Assembly: GCA_973895155.1 (NCBI GenBank)
Contig: OZ316893.1
Span: 17,732,001-17,796,000, forward strand
Source: Marsupella aquatica
Lineage: Eukaryota > Marchantiophyta
DNA length: 64,000 nt
Reading direction: 5' to 3'
The translations under genes were made by a program, and so were the position numbers. The notes under the pieces were generated by a model, which saw only the letters and a program-made list of their open reading frames with translations, ran no database searches and had not been told where the DNA came from. Position 1 is the stretch's first letter, and each line of letters opens with the position of its first letter. Below are positions 41,481 to 52,388 of the stretch, one piece after another.

Positions 41481-44224
41481 GGCTTATGCCAAGGCCTTTT
41501 CGCTTTGGGTGGCCTGCTCCTTAGCCGTCTTTCTGAGCCTCTCAACTTGGCGATTTAAACCCTCTACTTTTGCTTTTGAATTGGCTAACTCCAGCTCTAT
41601 CTTTGTCAACTTTTCCTTGATCTGCTGGTTATCCAATTGGTTGTTTGCCATTTCCAATTCCTGCTGCTTAGCCAAGAGATCCTGCTAAGTTGGTTGACCA
41701 GACTTTGTCTTAGCAACTTCGGCCTCCATGGAGCGAAGCCGAGCGATCACTTCCTCCTTCTTCAGTCGCTCCAATGTCATTGCCTCCTCCAGTCTCGTCT
41801 GATCAGCCATTTTCTTTCTAAGAAATGGCCCGGATTCCAACTCGTTGCCAAAGATTTCTAAGGCTAAGAGTCCACACATGTCTCCATACTCCTTAGCCCG
41901 ATTTCTTGCATAGTTTGACCTCCCAGGTGATACTGGCATCTACCATCGAGGTCGTCTCTCCCAAGCTTCTGCCCGTAATTGATCAAAGTCAGTGAGAGGT
42001 TCGGCTTGCCTCTCACTAAGCCGTCTTATTCCTTCCGGCCACTCTCCTCCTGGTAGCTGGCATTTGTGTTATGCATTTCGGGCCCCCCACTCCTTAATCT
42101 TCTCATGTAGCCCGACTTCAGCTTCCTTCATCTTGTCGAATTCCAATGGCGTCACATCTGGTGGAGGAGATTCTGGCATTTTCTGGTCGTCCGGTTTGCC
42201 ATAGAAGACCGCGAGAAGTCTTCTACAAAACCTTCCCATCGTTCTAACTCCTGGGACCGGCCTCTCCCCATGATCGACATAGTCGTTGTCGTAATCATCC
42301 ACATTGACCTGACTACCTAACATGTCGGACTCTCCTCCAAAGCCCCCGATCTCCTCCTTTGAATATTGTTGGGCTGCTGCTGGTTGTCCTTCCTCCACGG
42401 GTCCGTTCACTTGGGCTCTGTTAGAAGCTCTTACTACCGGCCTCTCTTGGCCTCGGCTTACCTCCTCATCTGTCTCCGAATCCATTCGCTCGTCATATTT
42501 CTTTCTCTCTTCGGTAGTCATCTTCCTCTCGATCAACTGGATGCCTGCATATGGATTATTGCGAGTAGGCCGGCGTAACGGATTTCTCACTACATCATAT
42601 GTTACTACCTCTGGCTCCTTGATAGGGGAATGCTCCCGTTCTCGTGTTGCCTATGTTGCCGACCTCCTCCCCTGGCGTCGTATGTTTAGAGGCTCCTCGT
42701 CCTCCTCCACCTCCTCAAGTGGTGCAGTGATCTGCATTCGCTCCTGTATAGGCAACACTGGTGCAAAAGACTGGCTTCTTGCATATCGGCAAAGTAATTG
42801 CAGATGGTACCCTAGTCTGGATACCGCTCCCTCCCCAATGCTCTGCTTTTCTTCGTTTAATGCCTTCTTCAACTGCATTAAGAGATAGCCGTTGTAGTCT
42901 CGGCTTGCTTCGATATTCTCTACCAAAAATACCTGGGCTTTGCCGATTTCTGCTCTCAGCAAGGTACAATGCAATGTGACTCTCAGGAAATCAATCAGCT
43001 GCCCTATATGTGGGTTGGTACATTGATTCCTGAAAAACCCATTCTTAGTGGAAGGCCCTGAAAATGACCTGAACTGGTTATCCGGCAACGTCTTCCTCTG
43101 TTCCACCTTTGTCTTCCTTCCTGTTGGTAAAGCGAACACGGCTTCGATAAGCGCAGGTGTTAATTCGAACACCTTTCCATACAGCAGCGTTGTGTTGGAA
43201 GAAGCCTCCCAACATCCCACGAAGTCCAACAGATCCTCATCTGGTATGTCTACCATTGTCCAGGACAACCTGACAAAGCCCTCCAACCCAGTGTCATTCA
43301 TATGTCCTGCATATTTATTATCTTGAACGGCACTGAAGACCTCATCCTCATCTCTTGCAAACTATAATTGTAAATCGGCAGGTAAAGTGTTCGCCCACCC
43401 TGTCATGTTTTTATCTTCTACAACTCGATCTCTAATTGGCCCGGATTCCATCTTGATTGGTCTCTCCGACCTAGTTCGCTTTGCTGGAGTTGCAGATGCC
43501 AAAACTCCCTTGCGCTTCATCTCTTCAGCGCCTGAATACTCCCCAAGAATAGCTGCCTTCATCCACTTCGCAGTGTGACCCTTCAATTCCCAAAGTGGTT
43601 GCCCGGCGTTCTTGATTGCCTCCCTGATCCCCATGACCTTATTCTCCCGAATTAGCAATTCGTCAAGCTCCGCACTAGTGGGTGTCCATGAGAACTTTTC
43701 CAACACCTCCTCCGTATCTACGAATGCCAATTTATGAATTCCCCACAATCGCGCAAGCTTTGCTCGTTCTCTAGCTGCGCGCTCCGGCTCAACGTCTTCA
43801 TATGTAGGTATCAGCTGCCTTGCTTCTTCAAGAAAATAGCCCCAAAACTTCCCTACCTGATTCACCGTGTTCATTCCACCGAATGCCAAGAACTTGCGCA
43901 ATTTCCCAAACCACCTCCCCCGATCGATCGGCAGCTGATTCCACCTCCCTAGGTTGATCGAACAAGCAATTGCACTAGTGTATAGAGTGTCGGTCCCCTC
44001 CCTACGAAGCCGCCTCCTGATGGCTTACCTGATCAAGCCCTGATTAGGTCATAACCCTAATCCCACTTAATTGCAACCTTTGGATCAGATCCCATCACAA
44101 TTTCCCCCTAACATATTGCAATCGGCTTCGATCCTTATACCTCCCTAATTATATCTACCTAATCTTTATTTAGCCATTATTTTAGGCTTAACTAAGTACT
44201 TCGTGATCCTGGCACGGCATCACA
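41481..44224 (-). mobile_element. TGTGATGCC element, copy A' (inverted, decayed)
   Basis: Reverse-complemented, it starts TGTGATGCCGTGCCAGGATCAC at 44224 and runs to the gap. After about 350 bp it encodes a diverged version of the large coiled-coil protein. The terminus and colinear layout match copy A (21867), which shows where this family begins. The outer flank is ATAGT; no matching TSD was found because the other end is lost in the gap region. Confidence 0.6.
41484..43990 (-). pseudogene. Decayed copy of the large coiled-coil gene
   Basis: Homologous along its length to the protein at 21982-25581, but in at least four pieces: 43990-43362 (FWGYFLEEARQLIPTYEDVE, KRTRSERP), 43301-42651 (FELTPALIEAVFALPTGRK, RSFSGPSTKNGFFRN, YNGYLLMQLKKAL, GAVSRLGYHLQLLCRYAR), 42590-42069 and 41939-41484 (YARNRAKEYGDMCGLLALEIFG, then coiled coil). 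Stops separate the pieces, for example TAG at 41685-41687 where CAG would fit. The C-terminal coiled coil runs into the assembly gap. The globular domain is the best preserved part, which helps define it. Confidence 0.8.
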
Positions 44225-44227
44225 ATA

Positions 44228-44434
44228 GTGGCAGAAGGGGAGGTGACAAGGCTGCCAGGAGAAGATAAGTTTCATTGTGCAGATTTTGAAAGCCCTTTCT
44301 TGCGAGTGCGTGTGATTGAAGTGTTTGTAGATGTGGCATTGCCATTTGCCAATGCAGGGGAGAAACAGTCTAAATTATCTGATGTGAAAGGGATGAATGC
44401 CCTATGGAACTCAAGATTGCTTAAGAAGCAATAG
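44228..44434 (+). pseudogene. 3' terminal exon remnant of a CACTA gene
   Basis: An open stretch from the edge of copy A' to a TAG at 44434 (VTRLPGEDKFHCADFESPF, VDVALPFANAGEKQ, GMNALWNSRLLKKQ). It is followed by AT-rich 3'-UTR-like sequence and then the right subterminal repeats of the CACTA. By position it is the end of TNP2 or of a second CACTA gene. I do not recognise the motif. Confidence 0.4.
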
Positions 44435-44759
44435 AAATAGCACTCTGTCAAGAAACATTAGACATGATAGAATCAACTCTGTTTTTCTATAAACATGCAG
44501 AGTGATTGGTATGTCAGGTTGTAACAATTGACAATCTAATATTATTGATGTCAATGTAATTTTGTTTCATAAATTTGCATTGAGTTCAATAGTTACTGTG
44601 AGACTTATGAAGGTATCTTGTATGAATGTCAATTGGATTTGTGATATATATGGAATGTTTCTTTAAGTTTTCATTCAGCAAATCTATTGAATGGCTTTGT
44701 AATGTATGATTTTTGAATGACATGAAGTTTTATCTATCATGATCACTTAAATTTGAATT

Positions 44760-45495
44760 TCTCCAAATCATTGAATACTTCACCTAAATGACTGGCTAGA
44801 ATGACTGATGTAATGGTCATTATCCACAACTATCTTTGTGACCAATATGACTCAACTCTGGTCATTAAAGACATAGACTAAATGATTCAAAGAATGACAT
44901 ATATAATGACCGCTCTCATGGTCATTATAAACAAGTCCACTATGACTCACTTTATGTCATTCAAGACATGTCATTAATGACTAATGTGTATCTTTATGTG
45001 TCTCCTCCTAATTGAACCACATGTCTTAATATGACTTGTTTATATCGTAGTCATTTTGGACACGTCCAAAATGACCCAAATATATTGCCAAATGGTGAAT
45101 CCTCTTTGAACCATGTGTCACTATTTGATTTGTTATATAATGTACGTCATTTTGGACAAGTCCAAAATGACCAATGCTATTTGTTTTTTGATTGCCATGT
45201 GTCGTTGTGTGATTGGGTATGGGGACCGTCGACGGTCAACGGCAATTGATCGTCGATGGTGATTTGTGTCGTCATTTTGGACCGTTCAGCATTTATGACC
45301 ATATCATAAAAACCATCATTTAGGATAGTATGAAATGACCACATGTTGTTAGCGTCATTTGTCCAAAAGGATCGTGACCAAAATGTTCGTTGTGACGCGT
45401 CTGGAAAGACAAGAACGATTGCGTCATTGTTTTGTTAAAAAGACCTGATTAATAGTCATTGTTTTTGTCATAAAATACATTGTTTTCTACTAGTG
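44760..45495 (+). repeat. CACTA right subterminal repeats and terminus
   Basis: Many AATGAC/GTCATT hexamers, often paired as inverted repeats (TCATTTTGGACA.GTCCAAAATGAC near 45048-45076 and 45139-45171), ending TTTTCTACTAGTG at 45495. Mirrors the left subterminal region. Confidence 0.8.
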
Positions 45496-45498
45496 ATG
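45496..45498. other. CACTA target-site duplication (right), ATG
   Basis: ATG directly after TACTAGTG, matching 9329-9331. Confidence 0.85.
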
Positions 45499-46282
45499 CT
45501 TAATCTGAGAGCGGGTTGATGCTCTACCCTCCTAATGTGACCTTGTCCAGCCTAAACCCTAAACACTAAACCAACCAGGACAATTGATACATAATACCAG
45601 TCACATTAAACGATCATTTTCCTAAACCCTAAACCCTAGGCCCAAAAAGGTGACCCTATTTGGCTGTTTAGTAATGTAAATATTGGCGAGGGTCTCCAAC
45701 ATACAATGTCGGTGAGGGTCTCTGAGATATAATGACGACGGAGTCCATGTCACTGACCACTTTCAGAACCTATTCATGTCGGTGGTGGTCGTCAAGATCA
45801 GAGAATACCAGCATTTGATACAAGGTTGTCAACCTCGGTTAGAGTCAAGATTGGTTGGTTAATACATTGATCCATGTTGACATTCCTTTTGAAGATGTTT
45901 GCAAAGCACCAGTACAAGTGCTTGCACGGGAAGTAGACTCTTCCCATAGACTCCCTATACATGAAATCCTTGCAGGAGCAACTTGGGAAGACACAAATTT
46001 GTACGCAATGTATTGAAGTTTGCCCCCTGCAATTGTTGTTGACAATCTGTCAGATGCCTAAAAAACATAATTACATGAGAATTATGTAAATATGAGTAAA
46101 TTTTTTTGTTGTGTGTACAATTTGTATCAACTAGTTATTTAGTGTAAAAAGCTAATATCAATAAATGTATTGATTCTAGAAAAGATTGACTAGGGAAGAT
46201 AAATTATAGTTGAAGGTCAATAGAAAAAAAACAAGTATCATCTAAGTAGTGGTGGTAACTGTCAACTAATGAGTGATCAAAT

Positions 46283-46600
46283 AAAGCAATAGAGAATGCC
46301 CAAAATTGCTACATGATCACAACAAAAAGAATATCTTTGAGAAAAAATCTCAATATAAGTCAAAAATAAAATGAAAATGCAAGATTCTACAACTTGCAAG
46401 AAAAGTTAGGAAAAAGCAATATAGAATGCCCAAAATTGCTACATGGTCACAACGAAAAAAATGAGAAAAAAATATCAATATAAGTCAAAATAAAAATAAA
46501 ATAGAAGATTCTACAAGTTGCAAGAAAAATTATAAAAGCAATAGGGAATGCCCAAAATTGCTACATGATTACAACAAAAATAGTGGAGAAAGAATCTCAA
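46283..46600 (+). repeat. ~125-bp tandem repeat, three copies
   Basis: AAAGCAAT then GAATGCCCAAAATTGCTACA recur at 46283, 46413 and 46535 (periods 130 and 122), each followed by GATTCTACAA.TTGCAAGAAAA. Confidence 0.7.
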
Positions 46601-46893
46601 CAAAGATGACACTTCTAATTCAAGTAGTATTAAGCCAAAGAAAAAGATGATAAAATATTTCAATGGACGGATTAGAAGTCAATTAACTAGTGTGAAAATG
46701 ATTCTTAGCCTAACTAGATCTTTTTAAGGTTGCACCATCATTGAAAGAAATAGACAAATTAGAGGTCAACTAGCTAACTCAAGAATTACTCTTAGTCCAA
46801 ATTGTCTTGCTAAGAATAATTCTTGACCTTAGCTGTACTATGGCAATTGAGTGGTTTGATTGGATTTGAGTGGAGGCCATAGGGCATGAACCA

Positions 46894-46901
46894 TATAAAT
46901 A
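46894..46901 (+). promoter_or_regulatory. TATA-box-like motif (TATAAATA)
   Basis: TATAAATA followed about 25 bases later by CACTTCTTCACTTGCTC, a common arrangement for plant RNA polymerase II promoters. No downstream gene recognised. Confidence 0.3.
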
Positions 46902-48521
46902 AGAGGGAGTGAAGACTCACTTCTTCACTTGCTCATTAGTTGCTCACTTGCTTGCTTTCTTGGAGGGGCGCTACTGGTTGGGACTCAAGGAAGGAGGAGT
47001 GGGGATTAGTGAGGAGTCAGAGTGTGTGGCACTTTGGGAGTTAGGAGTTAGTGTTCATAAAAGATTCTAGTATTGAAGACTTTGGGTGGAGCCCAAGCTT
47101 ATACTAAGTTTACTTGATATAAACCTATGTGTCTTCTTTCATTGGACTCTCTTATTCTAACTTATGAAGAGAGTGTGATACTTTCTTTTGACGGTTTTAT
47201 GACATGTTTTTCACGGTTTTCTTTTAACATTTTTGTGACATCTTTTATAAGGAGTACTTTGGTGATAGAGTTTTGTTTACCAAACAGCATTTGAGTACAT
47301 CACCAAGATTTCTTGGACAAGAAATGATGTGATTGTATGCTCGGTGGTTGTTTGGCCAAGCACTAGCATACCAAGTGAAAACTTTATCTTTGTTTTGAGG
47401 TTTTGAAGCCAAACTTTGGTGATCAAGTTTTGGTTGATCAAGAAGGCACTAGGGTGTAGTATGGGCAAGGATTCCTATGGTGAGTCTTGACATGACTATA
47501 TTGGCAAGAGACAATTGATCGATCACTAGCGAATCAAAGCGACGCTTCTATTTTTTTATGGTTAGACAATTAGAAGTTGTGTAGGTTGAATTTTTGGATG
47601 GTAGCCTGACATAACAATCCACTGTGGTGACAGCCCGTGGTGGTTCTGACACTGGTTGGTGCAGGGTGACTAGTTATAGAGGTTAGAAGTCCCATTGATG
47701 GATTTCTCTTATGGCGACGAAAGTAAAATCATCTAGTGCAAGTTTGGATTTGATACAAGATTACTAATATGATGGCAGCCAATAATAGTCTTGTAATTGT
47801 TTAGAATACTAAAATTTGCGGTATGTGTGTGAGGATTTAGTTTTCTTAAAGATAGATGTATTGTGAGTACTAATTTCCAAGATTACATTCCTTTTGAGAA
47901 CCCAAAATGATAAGGGATAGTGTATTGAGAGTGAAATTAATTAAGTATGTGTTAAGTCCCAAAGTAGAGGTATGACAACCTCAATCTTAGCATTACGGAT
48001 ACGTGTGGCAACGTACTTGGAGGTGTCTGACCTCCTTCGCCTTGCCTGGCCATTGCGTCGAGTACCATGCTCATCAGGCATTGTAGGATTTATACGCTCT
48101 GGGTATGTGTTCAAATCCATTATGATATCGCTAGCACTCACCAATTTATTCATAATATCATCACCAAAAATGAAATCCACTCCATTGTTGTGTAGGAAGA
48201 GGACCTCTTCTTTTGAAAGATTAGTTCCACGAGAGACATGAAACTTTGAAGGTAGTGGTGGGAAAACATTGGTAATAAATGGCAAAGAGGATTTTGTGCA
48301 AAACTAGTTGTTTGGGCAAAACCAATACGGATATGGAACACCTGGTTTGTTAAATTTACTCCCAACCAGCCAACAGATACCGATAATGCCTAATCCGCTT
48401 ACTTTTAGTCCTGCCTCTCTAATAAATTGAGCTCATACTCCCCGTTCCTTGCCTTTGAATGCATCTTGACAACCCAAACTCTTACCAATTGTTGAGATGC
48501 AAGCCAGATGTACTCATCCAA

Positions 48522-48790
48522 GAAGGTTCACCATCTCGAAGACCCCCTCTGAGATTGAATGCACTTGATCAAGGTTTCTCCTTCACTGGTGTATCCACAT
48601 CTCCAACATCTTCCCATATTTGGAATGAATTTGACCAAGGTGTACTCGATCAAGAAGGTTCACCATCTCAAAGACCCCCTCTAAGATTGATTGTGTTGGG
48701 TCGAGGTGTCTCCTTCACTGGCTCATCTGCCTCTCCAAGATCTTGCCACACTGGCGACAAATTTGAGCGGGGTGTACCAACTCGGGGAAT
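48522..48790 (+). repeat. 132-bp tandem repeat, two copies
   Basis: GAAGGTTCACCATCTC starts at 48522 and 48654; both units continue CCCCCTCT.AGATTGA and TCTCCTTCACTGG. The period is a multiple of three, so open frames persist on both strands. It lies within the MULE-like remnant and may be a duplicated protein segment. Confidence 0.65.
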
Positions 48791-49210
48791 GTCCTCCCAA
48801 AATTGGGACAATTTTTTACGCGGTGTATTGTTCCATAATTCACCCAGTTCATCAATATGTGGGGAGTGCGCAAAATCTCCAAGACCTCACTAACATTGCA
48901 TAAACTTGCTTTCTTTCTGTAGAGAGTATAGGACATGCCACATTTCAGATACCACTCTCGCTCATCTCCATCGCCTTTGGATTCAGCAGAAGTGGACAGC
49001 CCTTTTTCTCTCTCCTTGTAAATCATGAAATCCCCTACCTTCAAACCAAATCGGCTTACTACTTCATGCTCCTTAGTCACTCAAACATTGTCTTCCTCAA
49101 TCTGACAAAAAACAATATCCCCGGTTACTGATCGGATTATCACAAGAGAAGCCATGTGTCCCAAATCCACACTAGGAATGTTAGTCCCCAGGCCTTTGGC
49201 TTTATACATC

Positions 49211-49390
49211 AGACGTTAAAGTCTGAGTACCACTTTATGCCAATAATATCGCACTTCCAGGCTTAGAACTTGGGCGGTACATCAAACATTAAAGTCTTTG
49301 TACCACTTTATGTCAATAATACCGCACTTTCAGGCTTAGAACTTGGGTGGTACATCAGACGTTAAAGTACCTGTACTTTACGCCAAGAAT
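49211..49390 (+). repeat. 73-bp tandem repeat, about 2.5 copies
   Basis: Markers TTAAAGT..GTACCACTTTATG at 49221, 49294 and 49367 (the last diverged), with GGCTTAGAACTTGGG between. Ends just before the solo LTR. Confidence 0.7.
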
Positions 49391-49420
49391 ACCATTCCAG
49401 ACAACGTGCATACCATATAA

Positions 49421-49425
49421 CGATC
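49421..49425. other. Target-site duplication of solo LTR (left), CGATC
   Basis: CGATC before TGTGACGGG; repeated at 53500-53504. Confidence 0.95.
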
Positions 49426-49899
49426 TGTGACGGGTACCCCGTCACGGGAAGTCACACATAACTGGTTGCAAAGGCCGATACCTTGTTAATAGTCAATGTA
49501 AATAAGCCATTTTTTAATTTTTAGTTAATTCCGTCATTATAGGTTGATGATGCCCCAGGTGACTTTATATTCTTTCTCTCATAATAGTTCTAAGATTTGC
49601 GGCGACCTAAGTGGGCAAATATTTTGGGACCTTGAAACTAGCCAGGACCAGCCCCATAGGACTTACCGTTTTGCTTCAAGAGCTATTGTTGAGACCCCCA
49701 TTGCAAAGTCAGGAGAGGGGGGGGTTTTTTTTTAAATAAATCCCTCCTCAGGAGGGCGAGTCCCATTAGTGGCCGTCCGAGAGAAAGAGGGGCTGCCTCG
49801 CGAGCCCATAGGGCTGCGTGCCCGGGCGATTAATGGGGCTCCGCGAGCTGAAGGGGCTGCCTCGCGAGCCCATAGGGCTGCGTGCCCGGGCAATTAATG

Positions 49900-50090
49900 A
49901 GGTCCCGCGAGCTGGGAGGATCACGCGAGCGGGGGGGAGTTAAAGGGCCTCCCGCGAGCTGGGAGGATCACGCGAGCGGGGGGGAGTTAAAGGGCCTCCC
50001 GCGAGCTGGGAGGATCACGCGAGCGGGGGGGAGTTAAAGGGCCTCCCGCGAGCTGGGAGGATCACGCGAGCGGGGGGGAGTTGAAGGGCC
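49900..50090 (+). repeat. 47-bp minisatellite in the solo LTR
   Basis: Four units with marker GAGCTGGGAGGATCACGCG, against six and one in the other LTRs. The outer border differs from the other LTRs, with AATGAGGTCCCGCGAGC replacing part of the 64-bp repeat. Confidence 0.85.
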
Positions 50091-50531
50091 TCCCGCGAGC
50101 CGGGAGGAATGGCCGCGCGCCCTGCATAGGGCCGCGCGCAGGAGGACGCAAGGGTAAGGCCCGAGAAATGGGCCGGGGCGCATGGCGAAGGCGCCAGGAG
50201 TTTTTTCGGTTCTATTTTTTTTTCCTTCCTTTTTCTTTCCCTCTTCCTTTTGCACGACCCTCTCATTGCCGAAAGCAAAAACGGGGTTCTTCTCTCTCTT
50301 GCCGGAAGCTCTCTCCAGATTCTAATTATTTTTGAAGCTCTCTCTTTCATGGTGGATTAGTGGGGCTTGCTGGCGTCATTCTTCCAGGCATTAGTGGCGG
50401 CCGCACGGAGTAGTGACGGGAAATTGAGAGAATTTAAGTGATCGGGCTACGGGGGCTGTTTCGGGCCAGGGAATTGACATTGCCACGGGTGACGGGATTG
50501 GTGATTGAGAAATTGATTTCGGGATGCATGG

Positions 50532-52388
50532 ATGCTAGATCAACCAGAGTTTAGTGCGTCACGCATTCGGAGATACAAGGCTGCTTACCGTGACTACGTG
50601 GAGACTCGGATTACACGGGAAAGGGAAGAGAGAGAAGTTATGATGAGCACGGGATTGGCAGCGGGTTCCTCACCGGTGGGTAGGAAGATTTTTCGTCGAA
50701 TTTATCCCAAGACCTCCACCAAGGTGATGGAGGATTGTCGGAACATTTTCCAAGCCACCGGGCTTACAGAATTCATGAAGGTGGAGATTACCATCCCTTC
50801 AGGGAAGAGCTGGGACATTGAGGCCGGGATGGAGTTCCGAACGGAGGGAATCTACTTTGAATGTCTCAAACGTGTAGTGCCCCATGTGGAGTTGGCTAAG
50901 CTATTGTTTCTTGAGAATCAGAAATTCTCATTCACACCTCGGAATATCAGGGGAGAACTCACGTTGAAAATGGTGGCCACTTGGGTGACCAATCCTACCT
51001 CCACCACCGCCATCCCTCTTTCTGCTGTCAAGGATGTTGAGTATAAGGGCTTCCTGGCCAAGGTGCATCAACGGGTTCTTGGCAACGTGCAATCCGGAGT
51101 GCTGAATGAGGAGCATTTCGTGGTAGCTATGGACATCAAGAACTACCCAGCCCATGTGTACGGATGGTGGTGCTACGGATTGAAGAAGCTATTGGCCGCT
51201 GAGCCCGGGAGTGTGAAACCAGGTGGGGCTGTACATTTGATGGGGTCATTTGTATTGGCCAGGGCAGAAGGGTTGATTGGTTCTCCGGGGCATGAAGACA
51301 CGGGATCATCTCTCACCACGGAGATCCGGAGTATTGCCACTACCGTTTTAGGGAAGCTCACGGAGGAATCATTGTCTGCTGGTGGGGAGGATAATAGAGA
51401 AGAAGAGAACCAGGAGGATGATTGCACATTGGAGTGGCTTGAATCACTCGTGGGAGATCCGAAACAGCCTCTGGAATACAACATTCCGGATGTTTACTTG
51501 GCAGAGCTACGGGATTTCAGAGAGGGAGTCCACGAGGGACTCAAGCTAGTCCACGCATTGAGGGAGTCTCTCAAGCACGCCACAGTCAAAGTAGAGACGT
51601 TAGAGCAGAGCATCCTGTCACTGAAGGAGGTGATCAAGACCAAGGAGCAGACCATTCATGAGAAGGTCAGGCACATCAATGCAGCTCACGTAGAGATCAC
51701 CAACTTGAAGGGAGCTTTGTCCACCAAGGCCAAGGAAGCAGAAGAAGTAGGAGCGTTGAGGCAAGCATTGGCCAAAGAGAAGCAAAATTCTGGAGAAGTG
51801 ATGGAGTGGAGGAACCAGGTGGGAGCACTACGGAGTCAGGTGGCAGCCTTTGAGACACGAGCGAAGAGAAGTGAGGCCCTGAGTCTAGGGAAACGGAAGA
51901 GTCCCGGCACACCTGGCTCCACACTTTCCCCGGATGTGATCTCCCAAGCTATCGAGATGGTGGTGAAGGAGGTTAGTGGGAAGTATGGACCCTTGTTGGA
52001 TGGAGCCAAGAAGAGTCAGGAGAAGAGTAAGAGCTTGGAGAAGAAGCTCCGGGAGGTACGGAAATCGTTACGGGAGGCTCAGGTCAGTACGGGGATGCCA
52101 CCCAGGTCTGTCACCCCCGGGACTCCCATGGCCACGGGGCAAGTTCTACCGTTGGAGTTGCGGTCCGGAGAAGAGGCTACCCTCTGGAAGGACACAATTG
52201 GTGAGGGGTACATCAAGGCGTGGCAGGCCTTGGCTGCTTTGAGGAAGCGCGGGAGCAGCAACACTAAGAGTACTCCGTCGAAGAAGAAGAAAAGTACGGT
52301 GGCACTCACTCCCGTGAGTGATGAGGAGGAGGACCACTCACGGGGCACAAGTCCGGGCACCGAGAGCGAAGAAGAAGAGGAGGATTAG
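50532..52388 (+). CDS. LTR-encoded 618-aa coiled-coil protein (solo LTR copy)
   Basis: Full-length frame, differing from the other two proteins by a single residue that I can see (Ser577 to Asn). It begins 1106 bp into the LTR and ends 1111 bp before its end. ATGs at 50524, 50528 and 50532 lie in all three frames; the first two open frames of four and eight codons that overlap the main start. Because the element interior is gone, this copy is now a free-standing gene with only LTR sequence as promoter and terminator. Domains are as in the copy at 26989-28845: basic N-terminus, globular middle, coiled coil, lysine-rich patches, acidic end. Confidence 0.88.
   Translation: MLDQPEFSASRIRRYKAAYRDYVETRITREREEREVMMSTGLAAGSSPVGRKIFRRIYPKTSTKVMEDCRNIFQATGLTEFMKVEITIPSGKSWDIEAGMEFRTEGIYFECLKRVVPHVELAKLLFLENQKFSFTPRNIRGELTLKMVATWVTNPTSTTAIPLSAVKDVEYKGFLAKVHQRVLGNVQSGVLNEEHFVVAMDIKNYPAHVYGWWCYGLKKLLAAEPGSVKPGGAVHLMGSFVLARAEGLIGSPGHEDTGSSLTTEIRSIATTVLGKLTEESLSAGGEDNREEENQEDDCTLEWLESLVGDPKQPLEYNIPDVYLAELRDFREGVHEGLKLVHALRESLKHATVKVETLEQSILSLKEVIKTKEQTIHEKVRHINAAHVEITNLKGALSTKAKEAEEVGALRQALAKEKQNSGEVMEWRNQVGALRSQVAAFETRAKRSEALSLGKRKSPGTPGSTLSPDVISQAIEMVVKEVSGKYGPLLDGAKKSQEKSKSLEKKLREVRKSLREAQVSTGMPPRSVTPGTPMATGQVLPLELRSGEEATLWKDTIGEGYIKAWQALAALRKRGSSNTKSTPSKKKKSTVALTPVSDEEEDHSRGTSPGTESEEEEED

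Larger units (their letters stand above)
9332..45495 (+). mobile_element. CACTA (En/Spm) DNA transposon with nested insertions
   Basis: Left end CACTAGAAGACAA (9332) and right end, reverse-complemented, CACTAGTAGAAAA (45495) match at 11 of 13 positions. Both are followed by TTTATGAC and AATGAC-rich sequence, and both are flanked by ATG. Contents on the plus strand: subterminal repeat arrays (9332-15470), a GC-rich region, an EDM2-like PHD gene, a TNP2 transposase gene broken at 21866, and after 44224 a small 3' exon plus right subterminal repeats. About 22 kb of the ~36 kb is later insertions (21867-44224). The element is probably dead: TNP2 has in-frame stops and its C-terminal half is missing from the window. 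Confidence 0.85.
46060..47940 (+). other. AT-rich insertion-like stretch within MULE-like copy 1
   Basis: Absent from the corresponding place in copy 2, so probably inserted. It holds a three-copy ~125-bp tandem repeat (46283-46600) and a promoter-like block: CATATAAATAAGAGGG at 46892, followed by a pyrimidine-rich leader CTCACTTCTTCACTTGC. No open frame of note and no paired LTR seen. Possibly a fragment or solo LTR of an unrelated retrotransposon. Confidence 0.35.
45840..49080 (-). pseudogene. MULE-like gene remnant, copy 1 (SWIM finger end)
   Basis: On the minus strand, 46020-45850 reads CVFPSCSCKDF..PCKHLYWCFANIF, a SWIM zinc finger (CxC..CxH) as found at the C-terminus of MULE/FAR1-type transposases. 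The same block occurs at 61640-61440. Upstream, 48390-48300 (GIIGICWL, YPYWFCPNN) and 48285-47941 (FVSRGT, NNGVDFIFGDD) align with 62130-61870 of the second copy, and 49080-48715 is another open piece. An AT-rich 1.9-kb stretch (46060-47940) splits the gene. Several stops and shifts make it a pseudogene. Its transposase core is not in the window on this side. Confidence 0.55.

Noticed and set aside
40826-41545. A long minus-strand open frame running across the N block
   Set aside because: Undetermined bases cannot be read, and the parts on either side are in unrelated genes (TNP2-like fragment versus coiled-coil gene in another frame).
21867-44224. The inverted TGTGATGCC ends as the two terminal inverted repeats of one giant element
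   Set aside because: Each end is followed by its own copy of the same protein gene running inward and the two diverge strongly beyond nine bases, so two separate insertions in opposite orientation explain them better.
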